Assembly: GCF_016862515.1 (NCBI RefSeq)
Contig: NZ_BONC01000001.1
Coordinates: 62,001 to 126,000 of the forward strand
Length of the DNA stretch: 64,000 bases
Reading direction: 5' to 3'
DNA from: Asanoa iriomotensis
GTDB lineage: Bacteria > Actinomycetota > Actinomycetes > Mycobacteriales > Micromonosporaceae
Below the pieces are notes generated by a model. It was not told the DNA's origin. It saw only the letters and a program-made list of their open reading frames with translations, and did no database searches. The position numbers and the translations under genes are program-made. Positions 24,941 to 32,565 of the stretch are shown here, piece after piece. Position 1 is the first letter of the stretch; every line of letters starts with the position of its first letter.

Positions 24941-26473
24941 ATGCGACGCATCCTCGCCCCCGTCGTCGCGCTCGCGTTGGTGTTGGTGAGCGGCTCGGCC
25001 GCGACTGCCGCACCCGGGAGTGCCGACCGCACGCTGACCGCCTACGCCAAGGACACCTGGCGGTCGATGGTCGCGATGACCAACCCGCGCACCGGGCTGG
25101 TCGCCGACAACATCACCGGTGACCTGAAGACCCCCTCCACCTACACCTCACCGACCAACGTCGGCGGCTACATGTGGTCCGCGGTCGTCGCCCGCGACCT
25201 CGGGTTCATCTCCGGCAAGGAGGCCCGGGACCGGATCTCCAAGACCCTCGACACGCTGGGTCGCCTCAAGCACCACGAGGCGTCCGGCATGTACTACAAC
25301 TGGTACGACCCGCGGGACGGCTCGGTCGTGCGCGTCTGGCCGGACGACGGCAACACCGTCTACCCGTTCCTGTCCAGCGTGGACAACGGCTGGCTCGCCG
25401 CCTCGCTGCGCGTGGTCAAGGGCGCGGTGCCCGAGCTGCGCGGCAAGGCCGACGCGATTCTGTCGAAGATGAACTTCGGCTTCTACTACAACCCGGCCGC
25501 CAGCACGCCGTTCGGGGCCAGCGGTCTCATCGCCGGCGGCTTCTGGGACGAGGCGCCGCCCGGCTGCTCGCTCCAGCGCGACGGCGTCTGGTTCACCTGC
25601 AACCACTACGACATCACGGTGACCGAGCCGCGGATCGCCACGTACCTCGGCATCGGCGCCGGCCAGATCCCGGCGAAGGCGTACTACAACACCATGCGGA
25701 CGCTGCCGGCCACCTGCGACTGGAGCTGGCACGAGATGCAGCCGGTCGGCTTCGACACCAGCTACCTCGGCGTGCCGGTCTACGAGGGCGCCTACCGGTA
25801 CCGGGGGATCCAGTTCGTGCCGAGCTGGGGCGGCGACATGTTCGAGGCGCTGATGCCGGACCTGTTCGTGCCCGAGGAGCGCTGGGCGCCGAACAGCTGG
25901 GGCCGCAACCACAAGGCGACCGTGGCCGGCCAGATCGAGCACGGCATGAACGACGCCGGGTACGGCTACTGGGGCTTCTCCCCCGCCAGCGACCCGAGCG
26001 GCGGCTACGGGGTCTGGGGCGTCGACGCGATGGGCATGGACACCGACGGCTACCCGTCCGATGTGGAGAAGTCGAAGTACGACGCCGGCTTCGGCGACTG
26101 CCGACCGGCCGGCCCGGCACCGGACTACGGCGACGGCGTGGTGACACCGCACGCGGCGTTCCTCGCACTGCCGTACGCGAAGGGTCCGGTCGTCGACAAC
26201 CTGGCGCGGCTGAAGGCCAACTTCGACTCGTACGGTCCCGGTGGCTTCTACGACGCGATCGCGGTCGGCAGCGGCACCGTGGCCAAGCGCTACCTGTCGC
26301 TCGACCAGGCGATGATCATGGGCGCCCTCGGCAACGAGCTGTCGAACGACCTCATCCGGCGCTCGTTCGTCGACACGCGGTTCGAGCAGCGGATCCGGCC
26401 GCTGATCGGGCAGGAGACGTTCAACATCCCGGCCGACCAGCCACTGCCCCAGCTGCGTGGAGCGGGCGCATGA
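24941..26473 (+). CDS. Exported glycoside hydrolase of the glucoamylase-like (PF10091/GH144-type) fold
   Basis: This 510-residue protein has a Sec signal (MRRILAPVVALALVLVSG, cleavage after ATAA). The (alpha/alpha)6-barrel signatures resemble the PF10091 glucoamylase-like domain: WGGDMFEALMPDLF, YGYWGFSPASDPSGGYGVWG, VVTPHAAFLALPYA, and near the end YLSLDQAMIMGALGN. Members include GH144 beta-1,2-glucanases, so the polymer may be an uncommon beta-glucan; this is inference. It has an AAGGAGA ribosome-binding site. It would cut a polysaccharide outside and feed the binding protein encoded in the same operon. Confidence 0.75.
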   Translation: MRRILAPVVALALVLVSGSAATAAPGSADRTLTAYAKDTWRSMVAMTNPRTGLVADNITGDLKTPSTYTSPTNVGGYMWSAVVARDLGFISGKEARDRISKTLDTLGRLKHHEASGMYYNWYDPRDGSVVRVWPDDGNTVYPFLSSVDNGWLAASLRVVKGAVPELRGKADAILSKMNFGFYYNPAASTPFGASGLIAGGFWDEAPPGCSLQRDGVWFTCNHYDITVTEPRIATYLGIGAGQIPAKAYYNTMRTLPATCDWSWHEMQPVGFDTSYLGVPVYEGAYRYRGIQFVPSWGGDMFEALMPDLFVPEERWAPNSWGRNHKATVAGQIEHGMNDAGYGYWGFSPASDPSGGYGVWGVDAMGMDTDGYPSDVEKSKYDAGFGDCRPAGPAPDYGDGVVTPHAAFLALPYAKGPVVDNLARLKANFDSYGPGGFYDAIAVGSGTVAKRYLSLDQAMIMGALGNELSNDLIRRSFVDTRFEQRIRPLIGQETFNIPADQPLPQLRGAGA

Positions 26474-28323
26474 CGGTCGGCGACATCGCCTCGGAGGCGC
26501 GGGCACAGTGGGTCGCGATGATGGGCAGCGGCGGGGCGCAGGACCGCGCACCCGGCGAGCCCGACGCGGCCGACCTGCCCGCGCCCACAGGGCTCGTCGC
26601 GGCCACCGGCCGCGGCCAGGTCACCCTCCGCTGGGATCCGGTCGAGGGGGCCATCGGGTACGCCGTGCACCGCGCCACCAGCGCCACGGGACCGTTCACC
26701 GTTGTGGACCACGGCGGGGGCGATGTCCTCGCCGTGCCACACGGCCCCTACACGGACACCACCGTCGAGCCGGAACGCGAATACTGGTACGCCGTCGCCC
26801 CGCTCGCCACCGTCACGGCGATGGGTCCACTGTGCCCACCGGTGCGGGGCGCGGCGCTCGGCCCCGACTCGGCGACGCCGCCGTTGCTGCTCGAGGTCGA
26901 CGCGGCCGGCGACGACGGCCCGCTGCACCGGCCGTGGCGGTTCATGGTCGGCTCGGAGCACCTGTCGCACCTGCTGTCGACGGACCGGACCGGCGGCCGC
27001 GAGATCGGCGAGGAGCTGCGCGCGGCGCTGGCCCGGACCCACGACGAGCTCGGTGTGGAGACCGTGCGCGCGCACGGGATCCTCTGTGATGACCTCGGCG
27101 TCTACCGCGAGGTCGACGGTGCGCCGGTGTACGACTGGTCCGGCGTCGACCGGGTCTACGACACCGTGCTCGCGCTGGGCATGCGGCCGATCGTGGAGCT
27201 CGGCTTCATGCCCCGGGATCTGGCCAGTGATCCGTCGCGCACGGTCTTCACGTACCGCGGCATCATCTCGCCGCCGAAGGACTGGGACCGCTGGGGCGAC
27301 CTGGTCCGCGAACTCGTCGCCCACCTCGTCTCCCGCTACGGCCTCGACGAGGTGCGCGACCGCTGGGCGTTCGAGGTATGGAACGAGGCGAACCTGTCGG
27401 TGTTCTGGTCGGGCACGCCGGCCGAGTACTGGCGCCTCTACGAGGTGGCCGCCCGGGCGGTCAAGGACGTCGACCCCGGCCTGCGGGTCGGCGGGCCGGC
27501 CACGGCGGCGGTCGGCTGGATCGACCGGCAGCTCGAGGTCGACGCGCCGGTGGACTTCCTGTCGACCCACATCTACGGCAGCCCGCCGCTCGACCTGCGC
27601 GGCATCACCGCCGCGCGGGGCCGGGCGGACCTGCCGCTATGGTGGACCGAGTGGGGCGTCACCGCGACGCACGGCAACGAGATCAACGACACGGTCTTCG
27701 CCGCCACGTTCCTGCTCTGCGGGATGCGCTCGGCGGCGGGCCGGATCGAGTCGCTCGCGCCGTGGGTGGCCTCGGACCACTTCGAGGAACTGGGCCGGCC
27801 GCCGCGCTTCCTGCACGGCGGGTTCGGCCTGCTCACGGTCGGCAACCTGGCGAAGCCGAAGTTCTGGGCGCTGTGGCTGGCCCAGCGCCTCGGCGACACC
27901 GCGCTGCCGGCACGGATGTCCGGCGACGGCGCCGGCGGCATGGTCGAGTCGTGGACGGCTCGGGGCGCGGACGGCCGGGTCGGCGCGCTGGTCTGGAACG
28001 GCACGCTCGACCACTCGAAGCGCGACGGCGACAAGGTGCTCGACCGCACGGTCACGCTCCGCGTCGCCGGCCTGCCGGGCGGCCGCTACGCGCTGCGCCG
28101 CTGGCGGGTCGACGCCGACCACGGCAACGTCGCGGCCCGCTGGCAGGCGCTGGGCGGCGGCGACTGGCCGACGGACGCCCAGTGGGCGTCGCTGGCCGAG
28201 GCGGACCACCTCCCGGAGTCGGAGGCGGTCACCGTCGTGGAGCCGGTCGACGGCGTCGTGGAGGTGGCGGTGGACCTGCCCAACCCGGCCATCGCCTACG
28301 TGGAGCTGACGGCGGTCGACTGA
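26470..28323 (+). CDS. GH39-family glycosidase with N-terminal fibronectin III domain
   Basis: This is a 617-residue protein. An FnIII-like domain (about 35-130: PTGLVAATGRGQVTLRWD, then YWYAVAPL) precedes a GH39 barrel (about 150-480). The acid/base is Glu in FEVWNEANL (near residue 305) and the nucleophile is Glu in WWTEWGV (near 394). A C-terminal beta-sandwich follows. GH39 enzymes are beta-xylosidases or alpha-L-iduronidases, and other specificities occur. It has no signal peptide, so it should act inside on the imported oligosaccharide. It overlaps the preceding glycosidase by ATGA and is the last gene of the operon. Confidence 0.85.
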   Translation: MTVGDIASEARAQWVAMMGSGGAQDRAPGEPDAADLPAPTGLVAATGRGQVTLRWDPVEGAIGYAVHRATSATGPFTVVDHGGGDVLAVPHGPYTDTTVEPEREYWYAVAPLATVTAMGPLCPPVRGAALGPDSATPPLLLEVDAAGDDGPLHRPWRFMVGSEHLSHLLSTDRTGGREIGEELRAALARTHDELGVETVRAHGILCDDLGVYREVDGAPVYDWSGVDRVYDTVLALGMRPIVELGFMPRDLASDPSRTVFTYRGIISPPKDWDRWGDLVRELVAHLVSRYGLDEVRDRWAFEVWNEANLSVFWSGTPAEYWRLYEVAARAVKDVDPGLRVGGPATAAVGWIDRQLEVDAPVDFLSTHIYGSPPLDLRGITAARGRADLPLWWTEWGVTATHGNEINDTVFAATFLLCGMRSAAGRIESLAPWVASDHFEELGRPPRFLHGGFGLLTVGNLAKPKFWALWLAQRLGDTALPARMSGDGAGGMVESWTARGADGRVGALVWNGTLDHSKRDGDKVLDRTVTLRVAGLPGGRYALRRWRVDADHGNVAARWQALGGGDWPTDAQWASLAEADHLPESEAVTVVEPVDGVVEVAVDLPNPAIAYVELTAVD

Positions 28324-28325
28324 CG

Positions 28326-28365
28326 GCGAGAGCGGGGCCCCCGTGCCATGTGGGGCCCCGCTCGC
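28326..28365 (+). terminator. Hairpin terminator of the sugar operon
   Basis: A 14-bp stem with one bulged A (GCGAG-A-GCGGGGCCCC / GGGGCCCCGCTCGC) around a 10-base loop begins two bases after the GH39 stop codon. Confidence 0.75.
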
Positions 28366-28532
28366 ACACCGGTGGCGATGGGACCGTCGCCGCCGGTTGA
28401 GCGCCGACTCGCACGTCGTCGGTCGTCGGATCGCATCCTGCCGGCCCGACCTGACCAGGACCCGGGCAAAACCTGGCCGTTGGCTGAACGGGGGCGTGGC
28501 ACGGCGCCCCTTCGTGGCTTAGCGTTACCGCC

Positions 28533-28901
28533 GTGCCCCCCACCGAACCGTCGCCCCTGCGCGAGCGGCTCCGCCGCACCCTCCGCGACGCTCTGCGCTC
28601 CCGCGACGCCGTCGCGGCCGGCGCGCTGCGCGCCGCGATCTCGGCGATCGACAACGCCGAGGCGGTGCCCGTCACCGCACCGGACCGGTACGGCAGCGAC
28701 CCGATGGGCGCGGCGGGCCTGGGTGCCGCGGAGGCACCGCGCCGCACGCTGGACGGCGAGGAGATCCAGCGCATCGTCCGCGCCGAGGCCGCGGACCGGA
28801 TGGCCGCGGCGGCCCAGTTCGAACGCCTGGGCCAGGTCGACGCCGCCGCCCGCATGCGCGCCGGCGCCGAGCTCCTGACCGCGATCACGGACGCGAGCTG
28901 A
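28533..28901 (+). CDS. GatB/YqeY domain-containing protein
   Basis: This small protein of about 122 residues is helical throughout. The YqeY start LRERLRRTLRDALRSRDAVAAGALRAAISAIDNAE and the Arg/Glu-rich middle helix EEIQRIVRAEAADR match the family related to the tail of amidotransferase GatB. The function is not firmly known; it may bind tRNA or support transamidation. GTG 28533 lies seven bases after TAGCGT (28520-28525), a leaderless promoter. The next gene follows after four bases. Confidence 0.75.
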   Translation: MPPTEPSPLRERLRRTLRDALRSRDAVAAGALRAAISAIDNAEAVPVTAPDRYGSDPMGAAGLGAAEAPRRTLDGEEIQRIVRAEAADRMAAAAQFERLGQVDAAARMRAGAELLTAITDAS

Positions 28902-28905
28902 CCGC

Positions 28906-29553
28906 GTGCGGTGGGACCCGGTTCGCACACTGCGGGAGGCGTTGTGGATCGGGGGCGGCCAATGGGCCGGCAAGAGCACCGTCGCCGGCCTCCTCGCGGG
29001 CCGGCACGGGCTGACCCACTACCACTACGACTACCACGACGCGCGCGGACACCAGGACCGCCGGCTGGCGGCCATGGTGCGCCGCGGCGAGCCGGCAGTC
29101 GACGAGGACTGGGAGGCCTACTGGATCGGGCCGACCCCACGCGAGCAGGCCGACCGGATCATCGCCGGCTTCGCCGAACGCTTCGTCTGGGTGCAGGACG
29201 ACCTGCGGGCGCTGGTCACGCCGCGACCGGTCCTCGCCGAGGGCTGGGGTCTGCGGCCGGAGCTGGTGCTTCCGGTCGCGGGGTCCACCGGCCAGATGGT
29301 GGTGCTGGTGCCGACCGAGGAGTTCCGCCAGGAGCGGATCGCCCGGACGCCGCGAGCCGGCGCCGTCGGCCACGCGCTCAGCGACCCGGCGTTGGCGCAA
29401 CGCAACCGCGTCGAACGGGACCGCCTGGTGGCGGCGGACGCGGTCGCCCAGGCCCGCTGGCTGGGCGTACGCGTGATCTCGGTGGACGGCACCCGCGACG
29501 CGGAGGCGATGGCCGACCTCGTCGCGGACCACTTCGCCGCCTTCCTGCCGTAG
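28906..29553 (+). CDS. P-loop nucleotide kinase/ATPase-like protein
   Basis: This 215-residue protein has Walker A GGGQWAGKSTVAGLLA near the N-terminus. Next comes a His/Tyr-rich strand (HYHYDYHDARGHQDR), and a Gly-rich loop in LAEGWGLRPELVL. The overall shape resembles small nucleotide kinases that phosphorylate a small molecule. The substrate is unknown. GTG 28906 is four bases after the yqeY stop, so the two genes are cotranscribed. Confidence 0.7.
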   Translation: MRWDPVRTLREALWIGGGQWAGKSTVAGLLAGRHGLTHYHYDYHDARGHQDRRLAAMVRRGEPAVDEDWEAYWIGPTPREQADRIIAGFAERFVWVQDDLRALVTPRPVLAEGWGLRPELVLPVAGSTGQMVVLVPTEEFRQERIARTPRAGAVGHALSDPALAQRNRVERDRLVAADAVAQARWLGVRVISVDGTRDAEAMADLVADHFAAFLP

Positions 29554-29639
29554 CCCGGAAGCCGTATCCACATTCGCGCCGGAGGCATGGGCCGGTTCGT
29601 CATCGGGGCGGCCGGCCCGGACGCGGAGACGCCCGCGCG

Positions 29640-29786
29640 TGATCGTGTGCGGCTGGTCGAGACGGTTGGCCGCCGAGCGCCGTGATCGTGTGTGGCTCGT
29701 CGTGTTCGGGCACGGCGTGTCGACCAGACCAGGTGCACACGATCAGCGTGCGGCCCCCGAGCTTCCAGATGAGCCACACATGATCA
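29640..29786. repeat. Cluster of four imperfect REP-like palindromic repeat units
   Basis: The gene-free interval 29554-29862 holds four copies of a ~20-base unit resembling TGATCGTGTGTGGCTCGTC. Copies on the plus strand lie at 29640-29660 and 29683-29702; copies on the minus strand lie at 29745-29726 and 29786-29766. Two direct plus two inverted copies can fold into nested hairpins, as in BIME elements. No gene, tRNA or promoter was recognised in the rest of this 309-bp stretch. Confidence 0.65.
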
Positions 29787-29862
29787 TGGTCCGGATCGCC
29801 GCCTCCTAACCGCGCCGACCCCCGTGCGGCGCGGTCAGGGACCGCCCTGGCCGGCGCCGCGG

Positions 29863-30699
29863 CTAGCTCGCCCAGGCGCCGGTCGCGGCGGTGGCGCGGG
29901 CGTAGTCGGCGATGTCGCGGGGCTCGCGGCCGAGGGCCTCGCGGATCCCGGTGGTGACGGCTACGTTGCGGCCGTCGAGGACCTCGCCGAAGAGGTACGT
30001 GATCAGAGCGATCTCCTCCTCGGGCAGTTGGTACTCGCGCAGCGTCGCCGCGTACGCGTCGACCGGGACCGGGACGAAGGCCACGTCGCGGCCGCTGGCC
30101 TTGGCGATCTCCTGGACCGCCTCCGCGAAGGTCACCGCCCGCGGGCCCGTCACCTCGTAGACCCGCCCGGACGGGGTCGCCCCCGTCAACGCGGCCACCG
30201 CCACGTCGGCGATGTCGTCGCAGTCGACGAACGGCTCCGGCACCTCGGCCGCCGGCAGGACCACGGTGCCCTCCCGCACGCCGTCGGCCATGAACGCCTC
30301 GCTGAAGTTCTGCATGAACCAGCTCGCCCGGACCACCGTCCACGCGGTGCTCGTGCCGGCCACCGCGTCGATCAGGGCCTGCTCGCTGGCCAGCGCCTCG
30401 TCCTCGCCGCGGCCCGAGAGCAGCACGAGGTGGTCGAGGCCGGCGGACGCCGCGGTCCCGGCCAGGTCGCCGATCACCGCCGGGCTGCCCGGCACCGCCA
30501 GGTCCGGATAGTAGGTGACGTACGCGGCTCGGACCCCGGCCAGCGCCGGCGCCCACGTCGACCGGTCCTGCCAGTCGAAGCGCGGGCTGCCGCTGCGGGA
30601 GCCGACGCGAACGGGGACGCCCAGGCCGGTGAGCCGCTCCACGACCCGCCGCCCGGTCTTGCCTGTGCCGCCGATAACAAGGATGGGGTTCTCAGTCAT
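29863..30699 (-). CDS. NmrA-like NAD(P)-binding oxidoreductase
   Basis: This 278-residue atypical SDR has the N-terminal Rossmann motif ILVIGGTGKTGRRVVERL. It continues with HLVLLSGRGEDEA, the active-site-like RASWFMQNFSEAF and GRVYEVTGPRAVTFAEAV. It resembles NmrA/azoreductase-like proteins that use NADPH on small substrates. It stands alone on the minus strand downstream of the AhpD-like gene, with 68 bases between them; cotranscription is possible. Confidence 0.82.
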   Translation of the reverse strand: MTENPILVIGGTGKTGRRVVERLTGLGVPVRVGSRSGSPRFDWQDRSTWAPALAGVRAAYVTYYPDLAVPGSPAVIGDLAGTAASAGLDHLVLLSGRGEDEALASEQALIDAVAGTSTAWTVVRASWFMQNFSEAFMADGVREGTVVLPAAEVPEPFVDCDDIADVAVAALTGATPSGRVYEVTGPRAVTFAEAVQEIAKASGRDVAFVPVPVDAYAATLREYQLPEEEIALITYLFGEVLDGRNVAVTTGIREALGREPRDIADYARATAATGAWAS

Positions 30700-30767
30700 G
30701 CTTCGAGTACAGCCGCCAGCGACGCGCGTCTGAATGGCTCAGGCGCTCGCCCGCATAAGCCGGCGTC

Positions 30768-31316
30768 TCAGGGGCGCACGGAGTAGCCGAACTCGACGAT
30801 CCGCTGGGCCGACGCCGCGTGCGCGGCCGGGTCGTCCGGCGTGAACGTGCCGAGGCCGTCGACGTACCGGTTGAACATGCAGAAGGCCGCCGCGATCAGC
30901 ACGGTGTCGTGGATCTCGACGTCGGTCGCGCCCGCTTCGCGCGCACCGGCGACCAGAGCGGGTGTCACCGCGTGGCCGGACTCGCGCACGGCGTCCGCGA
31001 TGGCCAGCAGCGCACGCAGCTTCGCCGAGATCGGCGCCGTCGACGGGTCGGCGCGCACCTGCTCGACCACCGCCATGCCGGGCTCGAGCTGCGCCGCCGC
31101 CACCGCGGAGTGCGAGTCGCGGCAGAACGCGCACCCGTTGAGCGCCGACACCTGCGCCGCGATCAGCTCCCGTTCACCCCGTGACAGCGAGTTCGGCGCC
31201 CGCAGCAGCGCGTCGGCGAGCGCCGCCAGCGGGCCGCCGGTCGCCGGCCGGTAGCGCAGCAGCCCGACGATGCCGGGCGCCGTCTTCTCGTCGAAACCCA
31301 GGTCGATGTGTGCCAT
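30768..31316 (-). CDS. Carboxymuconolactone decarboxylase/AhpD-family peroxidase-related protein
   Basis: This 182-residue helical protein contains the AhpD redox motif NGCAFCRDSHSAVA (C-x-x-C with downstream His). That pattern marks alkylhydroperoxidase-D-like enzymes that reduce peroxides through the two cysteines. It is cytoplasmic. ATG 31316 is preferred because MAHIDLGFDEKTAPG starts the conserved part. It is divergent from anmK, 75 bp away. Confidence 0.85.
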   Translation of the reverse strand: MAHIDLGFDEKTAPGIVGLLRYRPATGGPLAALADALLRAPNSLSRGERELIAAQVSALNGCAFCRDSHSAVAAAQLEPGMAVVEQVRADPSTAPISAKLRALLAIADAVRESGHAVTPALVAGAREAGATDVEIHDTVLIAAAFCMFNRYVDGLGTFTPDDPAAHAASAQRIVEFGYSVRP

Positions 31317-31391
31317 GACGACCACCCAATCACACCCCGTCAGCCCCGCGACCGATTGACGCGGACCGCCACACAGGAACAGGGTGGGGCG

Positions 31392-32525
31392 ATGCGGGTA
31401 CTCGGCCTGAGCTCCGGGACGTCCCACGACGGCATCGACGCGGCGCTGGTCTCGTTCGGCGTGACACCGGGCGGCGACGAGCTGCGGGCGCGGCTGCTGC
31501 ACCATGCGACCACGCCGTACACGCCGGCCTTGCGCAAGGCGATCCGGACCTCGCTGCCGCCGGGCAAGGTGCGGCTCGGTGACGTGTGTGCGCTGGACAA
31601 CCGGCTCGGCCGGGCGTTCGCCGGCGCCGCCACCGCCGTGCTCGACGCCGCCGGGCCGGCCGACCTCGTCTGCTCGCACGGGCAGACGATCTTCCACGCC
31701 GCCACCGACGGCACGCTCCAGCTCGGACAGCCGGCCTGGATCGCCGAGCGGACCGGGCTGCCCGTCGTCGCCGACGTGCGGGTGCGCGACGTCGCGGCCG
31801 GTGGGCAGGGCGCGCCGCTGGCGCCGGTCCTCGACCTCATGCTGCTGGCCGGCAAGGACGGGCGGTGGGGTGCGGCCAACCTCGGCGGGATCGCCAACCT
31901 GACGGTGGCGGTCCCCGGCGAGGCGACCGCGTACGACACCGGGCCCGGCAACGCGCTGATCGACGCGGCGGCGCTGCTGGTGACCGGCGAGCCGTACGAC
32001 CGTGGCGGCGCGCTAGCCGCCACCGGCACCGTGCGGACGGAGCTGCTGGACCGGCTGCTGGTCGAGCCCTACTACGCCCGCACGCCGCCGAAGTCGACCG
32101 GCAAGGAGCTGTTCTCCGCCGCCTACCTGGACGGCGCCGGCGGCTACCCGCCGGCCGACCTGCTGGCGACGCTGACCGAGCTGACCGCGGTCACGGTGGC
32201 CGCGGAGATCCGCCGGCACCGCCTCGACCACGTGCTGATCTCCGGCGGCGGCGTGCACAACGCGACCCTGCTCGACCGCCTGGCGAAACGGGCCGACGGC
32301 ACGGCGCTGGTCCGCTCCGAGGAGCTGGGCCTGCCCGCCGACGCCAAGGAGGCGATCCTCTTCGCGCTGGTCGGCTGGCTCACCTGGCACGGCCTCCCGG
32401 CCGCGATGCCGGCCGCGACCGGCGCCCTCGGCCCGCGGGTGATCGGCGCGATCACCCCGGGTGCCGACCCGCTGCGGCTTCCCGCGCCCCTGACCAGGAC
32501 ACCGCAGAGGCTCACAATGGAATGA
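31392..32525 (+). CDS. anmK: Anhydro-N-acetylmuramic acid kinase
   Basis: This is a 377-residue sugar kinase of the ASKHA fold. The N-terminus MRVLGLSSGTSHDGIDAAL is the family signature. Further motifs are VCSHGQTIFH, NLGGIANLTV, YDTGPGNALIDA and ISGGGVHN. The enzyme opens and phosphorylates anhydro-MurNAc from peptidoglycan turnover, giving MurNAc-6-phosphate. ATG 1392 of this 31-kb region (position 31392) is preceded by AGGGTGGGG. The frame extends upstream but is not conserved. A perfect hairpin overlaps the stop codon. Confidence 0.92.
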   Translation: MRVLGLSSGTSHDGIDAALVSFGVTPGGDELRARLLHHATTPYTPALRKAIRTSLPPGKVRLGDVCALDNRLGRAFAGAATAVLDAAGPADLVCSHGQTIFHAATDGTLQLGQPAWIAERTGLPVVADVRVRDVAAGGQGAPLAPVLDLMLLAGKDGRWGAANLGGIANLTVAVPGEATAYDTGPGNALIDAAALLVTGEPYDRGGALAATGTVRTELLDRLLVEPYYARTPPKSTGKELFSAAYLDGAGGYPPADLLATLTELTAVTVAAEIRRHRLDHVLISGGGVHNATLLDRLAKRADGTALVRSEELGLPADAKEAILFALVGWLTWHGLPAAMPAATGALGPRVIGAITPGADPLRLPAPLTRTPQRLTME

Positions 32526-32556
32526 CCGGGTACGGGCGAGGCCCGTACCCGGTCAT
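32522..32556. terminator. Bidirectional perfect hairpin terminator
   Basis: A 16-bp perfect stem (arm ATGACCGGGTACGGGC) with a 3-base GAG loop lies between convergent anmK and the ThuA-fusion gene. It includes the last codon region of anmK. Confidence 0.8.
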
Positions 32557-32565
32557 CCGGATCAT

